A DNA stretch of 64,000 nucleotides from Scenedesmus sp. ARA3 (Eukaryota; Chlorophyta; Chlorophyceae; Sphaeropleales; Scenedesmaceae), in the NCBI GenBank assembly GCA_004335835.1, contig RWJK01001857.1:1-64000 (forward strand), given 5' to 3'. Positions 1 to 11,423 of the stretch are shown in pieces. Positions within the stretch are counted from its first letter, which is position 1, and the number at the start of each line of letters is the position of its first letter. Made by a program: the position numbers and the translations under genes. A model generated the notes under the pieces. It was given only the letters and a program-made list of their open reading frames with translations. It had not been told where the DNA came from and made no database searches.

Positions 1-77
1 GGCGATTGACGCAGGCGGGCGGGCCGTTACGCTGCATGTGACAGTGGCAAAGACAAGCAGGCTAGTTGGCAAGCGGC

Positions 78-167
78 GCAAAGGTACACAGCTGCACTGC
101 AAAGGTACACAGCTGCTCTGCAAAGGTACACAGCTGCACTGCAAAGGTACACAGCTGCACTGCAAAC
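78..167. repeat. 21-bp tandem repeat, about four copies
   Basis: A 21-bp unit containing caaaggtacacagctgc is repeated head to tail about four times with one or two substitutions. It lies upstream of the first recognisable exon. No coding meaning is seen. Confidence 0.85.
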
Positions 168-458
168 ACGCCCTCAAACTCGGTGAATGTGTGGTGTACG
201 GATTTTCCTTAGTGTAATGTAGCTGCTGCCCTCCTGTGCTGCGCATTGCAGGCAGCGTGCTTGCATCCTCATGCCTAGGCCTTGGCGGTTAGGCCTTGGT
301 GGTTTGATATGTACTGCATTCCTCCGCATGCCTGCAGGCCTCCTGCCAAAAAATATTGTCGGCTGCCTAGGCCTGGGCTGCTGCCGAGCAGCAGGAGGTG
401 CTTTAAAATCACCACCATGATTTAATTGAACAGCAGTCTGTTGCATGCATGCCTGCAG

Positions 459-1438
459 GCCGCCTGCCAAAGATCCCGGAGGCTGCCTGGGCTGCTGCCC
501 AGCAGCAGGAGGCGGTGCGCTGCATCCCAGTCACAGTAACGGAGATCCAGATCTGCAGCATGCAGGGGCGCAAGGCGGGGCAGTACTACAGGTGAGATGC
601 ATAACATATATTAAAGTTCAATGTGGAGTCTGCAGCATGCCGCATGCAGGGCCGCAAGCCAGGACGGTGCGCGAGAGGAAGTTTTGTGGGGATTCAACTC
701 TCAGCGTGCAGGGGCGCAAGGCGGGGCAGTACTACAGGTGAGAGCGAGATTCGCTAGGGAGTCTGCAGCATGCCGCGTACAGGGCCGCAAGCCAGGACAG
801 TGCGCATGAGAATGATTGTGGCGACTACTCAGCGTGCAAGGCCGCAAGCCGCGGCAGTACTACAGGTGAGATCCAGATCTATAGCGTGCCACTTGCAGGG
901 CTGCAGATGTGACAGTGCGTGAGAATCAGATCTGCAGCATGCAGGGCCGCAAGACGAGACAGTACTACAGGGCAGTACTGCAAGTAAGCATCTTTGATGT
1001 GTGAGCAATGCGGTTCGCAGGGAGAAAACTTGTGCTCGTTGCTGTTGGCTGCATGTGTTGTTGGCTGCGCTGGGCGGTCACGCCCGTCCAATGTTGGCCT
1101 CTCAAACACTTGTGTGCGGCCGCAGCCTCTGTTAATGTTGCAGCTGCTGCTGCTGCTGCTGCCTGTGCAGGGTAACACACAGGCAGAAGCTGACTGCGCC
1201 TGCAGCAGGAGCAGCAGTGCCAGCGGCTGTAGTGCAGCCACCGGCAGCGGCAGCCAACTTACACAGCCAGACGCAAGAAGGTGGGCCAGCAGCAGCAGCA
1301 GCAGCAATGACACAGCCGCAGGCGAAGCGGCAGCATGGGCCTCTGGAGTCAGCCAGGAAGCGTTTCAAGCGGCTGCTATCAGTGCTGGCAAGTGGTGGCC
1401 GCCAAGAGCACACGAAAGACAGCAGTGACCCTTGCTGA
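459..1438 (+). CDS. 3' end of an unrecognised gene (partial)
   Basis: Two exons join in phase. The first is 459-591, after a ctgcag acceptor and before AG|GTGAGA. It reads RLPKIPEAAWAAAQQQEAV and ends QICSMQGRKAGQYYR. The second starts at 1171 after gtgcag and runs to a TGA at 1436-1438. It is Ala/Pro/Gln-rich and closes with a basic stretch (QAKRQHGPLESARKRFKRLL) that could be a nuclear localisation signal. The 5' exons lie outside the window or are not recognisable. A degenerate copy of the 459-591 exon head sits at 326-405. The family is not recognised. The exon structure is inferred only from splice signals and open frame, so an extra or missing exon is possible. Confidence 0.45.
690..970 (+). 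repeat. Tandem copies of an exon tail with its splice donor
   Basis: Three further copies of the end of the 459-591 exon follow it, at about 700-742, 828-867 and 924-969. Each contains a version of QGRKAGQYYR (variants QGRKPRQYYR and QGRKTRQYYR), and most keep the AG|GTGAG donor. They look like duplicated exon-intron junctions, not independent exons, though use as alternative donors cannot be excluded. Confidence 0.7.
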
Positions 1439-2046
1439 TCCGATTGACAGGCCACAGGACAGGAGCAGTTCAAAGATCAGGATGTTAATGTGAGTGGGTT
1501 GTGGTGCGTGCCAGCACGTTGCTGAATTGGTGGCTAAAGAAGTTCAGTGTGGGTACCTGGGACACGGCCGGCACTCACTGGCGCTGGCAGTGTGCAGCAA
1601 GCACTCTCACTGCCTTTCGTGTCGGGCGTGCACGCGGCTGGCTTGTTCCAACCGCTGTTATTATTCAATTGATTATAGGTTGCGCTGCTGCAGGCCGTGG
1701 TTGGCAACAGATGACGAATCAGGCCAGGAGCAGGAGTTATGACGGTGTCACCCAACTACAATGAAGGTGCACATACAGATCCTTCCCTGCTGGCTGTCTC
1801 GACTATGTTTGGAGAATATGATGTGTTGTTTGTCGGAAAAGACTTTGGCATCAGCATCTTGCAGGCTGCGTGTGCGCGCTCTTTGTGGTGTCGTCAACCA
1901 TGTTGTCCTGCGTCAGCTACGAATCGCAAAATTAGTTAATACGTAGCCTCAAGATCGTCTGCATCAGAAGAGTGTGGCGTTGAAGTGGCGGGGCCTGTGG
2001 CACCCGACGTCGAAAGCAGTGAAAGGAGTGTAGACACACCAGCAGC

Positions 2047-5000
2047 ATGGCGACTGGCAACCACTACTCAAAGCAGGCAAGTTCTTGTTTTCTTGTAATT
2101 CCGCTGCCTGATGCGTGGGGCGTGGCAACAAAGCAGCATAGGTTGCTCATGGCACCCTGCACCTGCTGCTCGTTGCAGGTCGCTGCCTTGGAGAATGTGC
2201 TGCGGGGCAAGATGTCGCAGCTCTCTCTGCTGTCTGCGGAAAATCAAGTGCTGCGGCAACGAGAGCGTGCTCTGCAGGTGCGCTGATGCTGCTGCTCACC
2301 TGGCACGGCCTGGCAGTAGCAAAGCACACATCCAGCAATTGCAGGCTGGGCTTTGCAGCGCGTTGCCTTGTTGCCTGCCAGTGACCAACACACGATAGGC
2401 CACATCCGTTTTCTGGCGTTATCCGCAATCGCACGCACCATCAAGCCCCTTCCTGCAAGCATTTCTTCCCCATCTTGCTGCGCTGCGCTGCTGACACTGC
2501 AGGCTTATCAGGCCTCGCTCGTTGGAGGCCTGCATGCAACAAAGAAGGTGCTTCGAGAGGCGAGCTTTTCCAGCCAGGCTGCACATGGCTCTCCTGCAAG
2601 CGATACAATGAGTGGGGAGGATGGCCCGGCCACTCCAACCACCCCAGCCAATTCAGCAGGCAGCCACAGCTTCAGCGATGGCCCAGCGCTGCTGCAGAAG
2701 ATAGACGAAAGGGAGGAGGCTGTGCAGCAGGTGAGAAGGAATAGGAGGAGGCTGTGCAGCAGGTGAGAAGGAATAGGTGAAACTGGTGCAGGTATTTGGG
2801 TAAGACAGTGGATGGGTGCAGGAATGGTGTACGCTTGCGTAGCAGCTGTTGGTAGTCCTGCAAGCTGCAGTCTGCACACATGCAATGATTCGAGGGAGAT
2901 GCAAGCGCCCCCTTTTATATATTTATTTGTTATCTTTAAAGAAAGCATGCAGCAGTGCAGCCTGGTAGCTGGGCAAGTGGGCCTGCTCCTAGTGCAACAC
3001 CAGCACTTCGACAGCAGCAAAGTTTGCCAGGTCAATGCAGGGGCAGCGCCGGTTTCCTGCAAGCGGCTGCATGTCCTCGCTGCCACTTGTGCCTACCAAC
3101 CATTCTCCAACACCTTGCAGGCTTTGCAAGCCATTGGCGACTGCGACCAGGCAGCCTGCAACTCCCTCTACTCCACGCAGCTGCATGCGGTCGCGAGCTG
3201 CAATCTGGCACCCGCTTTTCGTTGCCACTAGTTATACTGACCATGTTTTCACCACCTGGCAGGCCCTGCACGCCATTGGCGGCTGCGACCAGGCAGCATA
3301 TGGCTCCCTCTACTCCATGCAGCTGCTGTAGCACCAATTCCTCGCTCCCATATATGTTGTTGCTAACCATCTGCCTCAACAATTCATTTGCAGGCCCTGC
3401 ATGCGATCGGCGGTTGCGACCAGGCAACATATGACTCGCTGTACACCACGCAGCTGTAGCACAATCACCTCGCTCCCACATCTGTTACTGACCATCTGCC
3501 TCAACAATTCATTTGCAGGCCCTGCATGCAATCGGCGGCTGCGACCATGCAGCACATGACTCCCTCTACTCCATCCAGCTGCTGTAGCACCAAACCCTCG
3601 CTCCCATATGTGCTGCTAACCATGCGTCACAACATTTCATTTGGAGGCCCTGCATGCAATCGGCGGCTGTGACCAGGCAGCATATGACGCCTTCCACACA
3701 ATGCAGCTGCTGTAGCACCAACACCTCGCTCTCATATGTGTTACTAACCATCTGCCTCAACAATTCATTTGCAGGCCCTGCATGCAATCGGCGGTTGTGA
3801 CCAGGGGAAAAACGAATCGCCTCACTCCATGCAGCTGCTGTAGCACCATTACCTCGCTCCTATATATGTTGTTGCTAACCATCTGCCTCAACATTTCATT
3901 TGCAGGCCCTGCATGCAATCGGCGGCTGCGACCAGGCAGCATACGACAGCCTCTACACCACGCAGCTGCTGCGCCGCGCCACCTCACAGCCGGAGCGCAC
4001 TGCTGCCATCCTGAACATGAGCATCCCTCAGCGCCTGGCGTATGTAACAAAGTGCGTGGAGCGCTTTGCGCTGCTGCTGCCAAAGTACGACCGGACCGGC
4101 GCATCCACACGGCTGGGGCCTGCGAGCGAGCAGACCGACAGGTGGGCAGGCTGAGACACTGCTCCATGTATGTGCTGCAGATCTGCAGAGCAGGGGCTGT
4201 TTAGGTGTACTTGCAGCTGCCAAAGTACGACAGAGCCGGCCCATCCACACGGCTGGGGCCTGCAAGCGAGCAGGCCGACAGGTAGGCAAACGGGGGCAGG
4301 AGTGCTTGTGCAAGTCACAATGACAGGAGCAGTGTGCTCCATCACACTCGCGATTGTTGGGGACACCACGCAGCACACTGCACAGCCAGGTCTTCGCGTT
4401 GACTTCGTTCAAATGCCTGCATGATTGTAATGTAATGATATGTCACTTTGACCGCCACTGTGTTACTTTGACCGCAGGTTGGTTGACGAGCTGAGTGAGA
4501 AGGCACTCACCTTTGGCCTGCCGGACCCCTCTGGTGTGCACCTAAGCGAGTGCATGTTCCACATGGAGACCACCTAAGATACGCCACCGTGTGTTACTTT
4601 GACCGCCGCTTTGTTACTTTGGCCGTAGGCTGGTTGACGAGCTGAGTGAGAAGGCACTCACCTTTGGCCTGCTGGATCCCCCTGGCGTGCACCTGAGCGA
4701 GTGCATGATTAACATGCAAAAGCACCTGCATGAATGTAACAATGTGTCACTTTGACCGCCGCTGTGTTACTTTGACCGCAGGCTGGTGGACGAGCTGAGT
4801 GAGAAGGCACTCACCTTTGGCCTGCTGGACCCTCCTGGCGTGCACCTGAGCGAATGCATGATTAATATGGAAACAAGCCAGCCTGAAGCGTACCCTGATG
4901 GCTGGTGGGACCTGGTGGTTGAGGTGAGGGCTGTTATTAGCAGTATGTAACTTGAAAATAACAAAGTAACACCTGCAATGTATGTTGATTGGTGCGTGCA

Positions 5001-6819
5001 CCTGAGCGAGTGCATGATCAATATGGAAACAAGCCAGCCTGAAGCATTCCCTCAAGGCTGGTGGGACCTGGTGGTTAATGTGAGGGCTGTTACAAGAACA
5101 AAAACGCAGAAGTTGCATAACGCAAGCAACATGTGTAATCTGTGGATCAGCACTAGTGCATGGCAAACATGGAGGCCTGCCAACATACACTACTGGCTGT
5201 TGCGATCTGGTGGTTGAGGTGGTCGCAGCAGGTGTAAGCAGCTTGTATCACAACAACTTGTGCATTCCATCTGGGATGTTGGGTCAATCGCCCAAATGCA
5301 TGAACATGGAAACAGCCAGACTGCAGTACTGGTCTGTTGAAGTCCGTATTCGTAACGCTGCTGCTGCTACCGCTGGTGCTGCTGCTGCCAGGCCATGGAG
5401 CTAACTGGGGAGCAGCTTGCAGCGTTAAAAGTGTGTTATGACAGGGTCAAACCGGTCAAAGATGCGCTGACAGCTCAGCATGCAGCGCTGGCAGCGCGGC
5501 TTGCGCAGCTGCAGAGCAGCCAGCACAGCAAGCAGCGTGCATTCGAGCACGGGGCGCAGCAGCTGTACAGCTGGGTGCATGCAGAATCGACACATAGCGC
5601 TGCTGCAAGTGCAGCAATGACGCCGCAAGCAGCACTGCTAGCGCGGCAGGCGGAGCGGGCGCAGCAGCTGCAGAGGCAGGCTCAGCTGCAGCGGCAAATC
5701 TCCGGCGCCGCAGCTGCACATGCTGCAAGCACGCCGCAGGGGGGTTTGCTGCAGCTCGGGAGTGTTGCACTGCAGGCGAAGGTTGCGTCTGCAGCTGATG
5801 CTGAGCAGCTAGCACAGCTGCTGGAGCAGAGCTTGCAGGAGGCTGCAAAGTCAGCTACAACTGGCTCAGGGGGCGCTACTGTTGCCGAGAGTGTGTCATC
5901 ACCTGCGTGCGGCGCAGCAGGTGCAGCGACAGCATCCACAGCAACATGGCCACAAGCAGCAGCCACCCCAGCTCTGCAGCAGCAGCAGCAGCAAGTGCGG
6001 CAGGTGCATTTTGCGGTGCCTGTGCAGCAGCACAGCCCAGTCTCGCCAGACCAACCCCAGAGCAGTGCAGAAGCTGCAATGCAGCTGCAGCAGAGTTTCC
6101 TGCAAGCAGATGCAGCAGCAGCAGCAGCAGCAGCAAGCTGGCAGATGAATGCTGGTGCTGCCATGCCTGGATCAGCAGCAGCAGCAGCAGCGAGTGCAGC
6201 AAGCTCGCCTGAGCTAGCCATGAATGTGGAGAGTGCAGCGTATCAATATGCTGTGATTGACACAGTGCTTGATAGCCAGCTGGAGCTCGATCCAGGCATG
6301 GACTCGGGAACAGCAGCAGCAGCAGCAGGCATGGAGACGTTGTGCAGCAGCAGCGGCAACGCAGGGCTTGCCGGCAGCAGCAGCAGCCCTGACAACCTTC
6401 TGCTGCAGCAGCACCTGCAGCAGCAGCAGCAGCAGATTGGCAATACAGCTGCAGCAGCACCAGCAGCAACAGCAGCAGGCGAAGGCGTGGCGATGCTTTC
6501 CCGGGACGAGGTCGCTGCTGCTGTCCTCGGAGCGGCGCAGTGCAGCACCGGCGGCGGCGAGGCACTCACATCTGTCATTGCGCGCAGCAGCTCACAGTGC
6601 CAGAGAGACTTACTGATGCATCTGGGCTGCAAGGAGCAGCAGCAGACTGAGCAGAAGATGGACAGGATTACGGCTCAGCTGAAGATGCAGCAGTATTGTC
6701 TTGCGCTGCACCTGCACAACGTGTGCAGCAAGAAGCAGATCGCGCTGCACTACCTGCACTGCTTCCCCTTCATCCCCGAGGCCTTCAGCTGTAAGTCCAG
6801 AGTCATGTTCTTGATGTGA
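2047..6819 (+). CDS. bZIP-like coiled-coil protein with Gln/Ala-rich C-terminus
   Basis: Proposed exons are 2047-2076, 2179-2277, 2503-2730, 3906-4141, 4782-4923 and 5392-6819; phases close throughout. The first two give MATGNHYSKQ followed by VAALENVLRGKMSQLSLL and NQVLRQRERALQ, a leucine-zipper-like heptad stretch like that of green-algal bZIP proteins. No basic region is visible before it, so DNA binding is not shown and the true N-terminus may lie upstream. The middle (HAIGGCDQAAYDSLYTTQLL, LVDELSEKALTFGLLDPPG) and the helical LTGEQLAALKVCYDRVKPVK part recall the conserved regions after the zipper in algal bZIP-like proteins; this is from memory of the family. The C-terminal 400 residues are Gln/Ala-rich. 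Intron 1 would start with GC. The end is uncertain: a strong GTAAGT donor at 6791 could splice to 7102, but TGTAA at 6953 favours the TGA at 6817-6819. Confidence 0.6.
2713..2776 (+). repeat. 32-bp duplication of an exon-intron junction
   Basis: The end of the 2503-2730 exon plus the first bases of the intron (unit gaggaggctgtgcagcag followed by gtgagaaggaatag) occurs twice in direct succession. This places two identical splice donors 32 bp apart. Using the distal donor would shift the frame. Confidence 0.85.
3121..3975 (+). repeat. Seven tandem copies of one exon head
   Basis: Copies begin after acceptor-like AGs at about 3121, 3263, 3394, 3520, 3645, 3776 and 3906. Each encodes a version of ALHAIGGCDQAAYDSLY. 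Only the last continues into the full exon (3906-4141). The others run into TAG or lose the frame and are separated by a repeated intron segment containing a version of catctgcctcaacaattcat. They are exon heads duplicated together with their acceptors. Confidence 0.85.
4195..4285 (+). repeat. Copy of the tail of the 3906-4141 exon
   Basis: The end of the exon (LPKYDRTGASTRLGPASEQ) recurs with its donor as LPKYDRAGPSTRLGPASEQ, followed by GTAGGC. It lies 140 bp downstream inside the intron. Confidence 0.8.
4479..5330 (+). repeat. Tandem copies of the LVDELSEKALTFGL exon
   Basis: Copies of the exon head start at about 4479, 4629 and 4782. The third is complete to its donor at 4924. Truncated copies of the exon tail (ECMINMETSQPEA and later) follow at 4996-5085, 5151-5218 and 5290-5325. 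The upstream copies share the intron segment ttactttgaccgcag. Confidence 0.8.
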
Positions 6820-6879
6820 TAATGGCGTAGTTTGGGTGTCTTGGCTGCATCACTGCATGCGTCACCTGCTTTGGATTAT

Positions 6880-6932
6880 GCGCTGCACTAGCTGCACTGC
6901 TTCCCCTTCATACAGAGGCCTTCAGCTGTGAG
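6880..6932 (+). repeat. Copy of the end of the long terminal exon
   Basis: The stretch encoding ALHYLHCFPFIPEAFS, with its GTAAGT, is repeated about 130 bp downstream with substitutions and a frame break, again followed by a donor-like GTGAGT. Confidence 0.75.
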
Positions 6933-6952
6933 TGCTGGTCTATCACATTTCA

Positions 6953-6957
6953 TGTAA
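6953..6957 (+). promoter_or_regulatory. Putative polyadenylation signal TGTAA
   Basis: TGTAA lies 134 bases after the TGA at 6817-6819. It supports transcript ending here instead of splicing on to 7102. Confidence 0.4.
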
Positions 6958-7199
6958 TCAGCACATTTTTCACTCGCGAAGGTCTGTTGTGTTTTACTGC
7001 AATGTCCTAGTTTGGCATGGTTCTGCTGGTCGCACAGCTGCAAGCACTGCTTGGACAGGCGCATGCACTGCACTTGTGATGCTTCATGCTGCCTGTTTCA
7101 GCACCTGTGATCCGCCGTCAATGCCGACTGTTGAAATGCCTGCCGCTGCTGCTGCTGCTGCTGCTGCTGCTGCAGTCTTTGAGGCGCTGGAGGCCACCT

Positions 7200-7812
7200 G
7201 GGCTGGGCAGGCCTGCAAGAACAACAGGCCGCAGCGCAGCCGCTGATAGCACCACTGGCAGCCGCATGGAGATGCTGGGAGCGATGCTGCAATCTACTGA
7301 GCATTGACAGGGCTGGGCAGGCCTGCAGGGGCAACAGGCCACAGCGCAGCCGCTGATGCACCTGCTGCATCCATGATTTGCCGTGGCAATCCCTTACAAA
7401 CTGCCGCAGCGCCGCCCCTGGTGCACCTGCTGCACCGATGATTTGCCGTGGCAACCCCTTACAAACTGCCGCAGCGCAGCCCCTGGTGGCACCGCTGGCA
7501 GCTGCATGGCCAGGCCTGCAGGGACAACAGGCCGCAGCGCAGCCCCTGATGCACCGCTGGCAGCCGCATGGGGTTGCTGGGAGCAATGCTGCGACATGCG
7601 GAGCAGTGATACTAATGCCGCACGCAGCCCCTGATGCAGAAGCATTAGGCCGCAGCGCAGCCCCTGATGGCACCGCTGGCAGCCGCATGGAGATGCTGGG
7701 AGCTATGCTGTGCAACATGCTGCGCAGTGATACTAATGCCGCAGCGCAGCCCCTGATGCACTGCTGGCAGCTGCATGGAGTTGCCGGGAGCGATGCTGCA
7801 ACATGCTGAGCA
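7200..7812. repeat. Imperfect tandem array 3' of the bZIP-like gene
   Basis: Roughly 60-120 bp units with shared elements gccgcagcgcagccc, ctgatgcaccgctggcagc and gcatggagatgctgggag are reiterated six or more times in changing order. The open frames across it on both strands are by-products of the repeat. Confidence 0.75.
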
Positions 7813-10800
7813 GCGAGAGACCAATCTGTCACCTGGTTCGATGGACTTGATTGCTGTCGTGGCCCAGGTCTGAATCTGTTTAGTGTTTTTTTTAGAGATG
7901 TCTCATGTGCACCTGCACTGCCTGCGGTGCGGAATCTCTAGTGTTTGGTTTCAGAGTTGTCTCCTGTAGCCTCTCTGCGCTGCCGGCCTAGCTGTGGTGC
8001 TGTAGTTGTGCGGTTGCAGGCGGCTGCGCGGCTGTCAGCTGCCATCAGATCACTGCATTGTTGTGCTGGCAGGCCACAACTTGCCTGCTGCTGATCAGGC
8101 CTGGCGTGTGTGTTGCTGCACCTTCCTGTTGTGTGCGCCCTGAACCTTTGTGCATGCTTGTTATCCACCCTGCATGTTTTAGGCTGAGAACCTAATACCG
8201 TGTGATTGGAACGGCGAGGGATAGGGGGCGGGCGGGGTTTGTGTTGGTGTGCGCTTCTGGCCATCCTTTGGTTGCCACTTGGTTGCATGGAGTTTCATGC
8301 TATCCTAAACGTTCATTGTGAGAGGGCCGGGTGCTCAGACAGCTTGTGGTTGCGGTTGCAGCAGCTGCTGCTGCACTCAAGTGTCCTTAACTTTGCCAGG
8401 GACGGCCGGGAGTTGTGTGTGCACTTTGCCATCCCCGTTTGGCACTTGAAACACATTTAGATGTTCCACTTGTGTTATGAGGAGTCTGTGCAATTAAAGG
8501 TTGTGTAGTGGCTGCTGTTATTGTGTGCCAGGGATTACTGCGCGCATGCCGCACCTGAACCCTGTCTGAAAGTGAAAGCGGATGTCTGCAACCAAAGCGC
8601 CGACTGTGCAGTGCGGTTGCAGTTGATTGATTGCCTTGAGCGCTGCTGCCGCATGTCTGTTGCCACTTTGGTGCATGCTGTGCATCCGCAGCTGTTTAGG
8701 CCTTTTGAACCATCGCGTGCAGCGCGCCTGTTCAGGCTGCTGCGCTGCCAGTGAACCGATCATGTGAAAAGGTGTGAGCATTGCCTACTTGTTGACTTTT
8801 TGCATGCCGCCATAGCCGGATGAGGCTGGTGCTTGTGTTGCTGCGGGAGCTGCTGCTGCTGCTGCTGCTGCGTTCAGGTGTCCATGCATGTACGCTGCAG
8901 CAGCTGCACGGGGTTGGTTTGTGGCTGACTTGCCTAGCAGTTCTCAGCATCACCTGAGTGATGTTGTGCAACTACTGGTTGCACCAGTACACTTTCTGGT
9001 TTGCTGTGTGGTTTGCAACACATGCAGGGACAACTCACCGCCATGTGGTGCTTTGATGAACAGATCGATTGATTAACCGGCATCCTGGTGTGTTATGGCA
9101 CCTCCCCGTCACAAAGGTTACATGTGCTCAGTTGCACTTGATGCAGCAGCTGAAAAGACCTGAAGGGTGGCGTCTCAAGGGAGTGTGATGGTTTGCTTCC
9201 TAGCATGATATGACGCACATGAGACATGTTATAACATGGCATCGCTGAGTGGGCGCAAGACAACAGGCATATGGGCGTTGGGTGGGGTTAACCTGGAGCA
9301 ACATGCGGTTTGGTTTGGGGTGGTGGTTGTGGTGGGACAGACGTGGCTGCGATACAAATGACACGGCATGAAACTGGGTTTTGTCACTGTGCTCATTGTG
9401 CCCAGCAAAGACACCGCATTGGCTGTGCTGCATGGCAGGTGGAGCTGGATGTGCTGCTTGGTATGTAGTTGCTGCTGTGGCATTGTAGCCACTACAGTTG
9501 GTGATGCAATCAGCAATATACCAGCGTGCATCTCACCTTGACGGCTCGTGACGTGTCTTGATTGCTTTTCAGCTGGGAGCCTCGGCGAGGGGTGGAAATG
9601 GGTGTTTCAAAGGCCTGGCATCATCTAATTGTGTGTGCTTGAACTGTCAGGCAATGTCTGCAGCAGCCTCGCAGTTGGCAATGCTGGCTGCAGCAGGGTT
9701 CTGCCTGCCACTGAAGCCCGGCTTCTGCTGGTTTGGCCCTGGGCTGCATCTACGGGGCATGTTGATGCCATCACCAGTTCAGGGTTCTGCATGTTGTTAA
9801 CGTCTCGTCTCTGTAGCGGGTTGTGACTGTTGTCAACATCTTGTCTCCGTGGCAATAGCGAGCTGCCAGTTGCTTTTTGTGATAGCTTGCTGCCATCTGC
9901 ATTGCCTGTGGTGGTTGGTGCGCGTTTTGAATGCGCAGCAGTTTGCTGCTGCAACGCATTTGCGACAACTTTGCGCGGTGCTCATGACCCCCGTGTGATG
10001 TAGCAGACATCATTAGCTTGTGGGCTTGCTGTGACGCTTCACAGCGCATGTGTGCTGCTGCATATTGACATGCATCGTGTGCCACATGCCTTGCGGCTGC
10101 GACTGCTGCTTTGACCTTGCTAGACACCAGCGCTATGGCAGAACAGCGCTGTGTGCGGTGTTCTTCCTTCAAAACCTATCGGTAGAAGCACGTGCTCAGG
10201 CCTCGCCCTGAGCCTGTGCTGTGCGGTCCTGCAGCTGTTTTTTGCACGCTGCAGCGCAAAACACATACAGGTGCAAAGTTTGTGGACTCTCAACTGTGTA
10301 CATACAATGGTTGCGCATGTGGCAGGGGCATCCCTTGGGTACATGCCGCAGAACCGGCTGGTTGCAATTAGAACGTACTTGCATCTCTGAACGGCACTTT
10401 GCGTCTCCTACAAAGTGTGTGATGCCAGCTGTGCACATGTCGGCATGCTGGCGGTTTTTGCCACATTTGGATGGGCATCCCATCTTACATGCCTGCTACA
10501 ATTGTGTACTTCCACACTGCGGCGTGCGTACACATGCGGCACCTGCCTGTGTTAACATGGAGTTTTCAGAGTTTGTTAGCATGTGAAGCAGATGGAAGTA
10601 GTGTGTGTGGTTTATGGGCACATGCCAAATGAGGCAGCAGTTGTCTGACAAGGCCCGACCCTGAGGCTTTGTAATTATATTTTGCTTGATGCACCCGGGG
10701 GCTTGATTGAGGCCTGTGTGTACAGACGGCATTGTATGCAGCGCAAACTGTGCATTTGCAGGCATTGTGTTGATGTGCTGTGGTCTGGTCTGCAGCCGCG

Positions 10801-11289
10801 CGGGATTCGACCCTGCTCTGCGGAACGCCGGCTGCAGGTGTGGTGCTATCATGATACGACGTCTGAACTGCCGTATACTCTAGGGGATAAGCCTGTTGAA
10901 CACTGCTTCCCCATCTGTCTGCTCCAGCGCGGCACTTGGCCGCTTGCGGTGTTTGCTGTCATTGTAACAGTCATAATGGCTGGAATGGCCCATTACGGTA
11001 ACATGTTTCAAGCTTAGTATGCTAACTTAGTTGAACCTCCACTGTCATCAAACTGGCGGCTCAGCTTCCACAGTTCCGCCCAGCATATCATATGAGTCAT
11101 GCGATTTACAGGTTACACTAGCTGCACACAAGTGGATGCTATCGTTGGGGTGGCATTGGCTTGATTGCATCACCACTGAAGCTCAGTCATCATGTGACGC
11201 CTTAGTCAGTGACTGTCACAGTTGACGGTATACATTGATCAGCCACATGACACACACATTGTCAGACAAGCTATGGCTTAAATGGTAAC
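7813..11289. other. 3.5 kb with no recognisable gene
   Basis: Only short frames without family similarity, codon regularity or joinable splice sites are seen. Base composition is less CAG-rich than the genic parts. Nothing further can be supported. Confidence 0.5.

Positions 11290-11346
<57 letters not shown>
11290..11346. repeat. (ATG)19 microsatellite
   Basis: A perfect ATG trinucleotide run of about 57 bp lies 78 bp beyond the stop codon of the DUF815 gene, probably in its 3' UTR. It is the only long triplet run here that is not CAG/CTG. Confidence 0.95.
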
Positions 11347-11349
<3 letters not shown>

Positions 11350-11423
11350 GTCAGACAAGCAACATGCAGGCTGCATGCAGCTGCAGCAACAAAGCGGACA
11401 ACAAACTGCTGGCAGCTGCGCGC

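Noticed and set aside
5876..6565. 229-codon antisense frame opposite the bZIP-like exon
   Set aside because: It is the Leu/Cys-rich shadow of CAG-rich coding sequence, with no domain or splice logic.
7098..7832. 244-codon - strand frame
   Set aside because: It spans a tandem array whose units are near multiples of three; the sequence is repetitive with no recognisable fold.
10770..10850. tRNA-like T-arm (gcgggattcgaccctgc)
   Set aside because: No matching acceptor or anticodon arm could be built around it.
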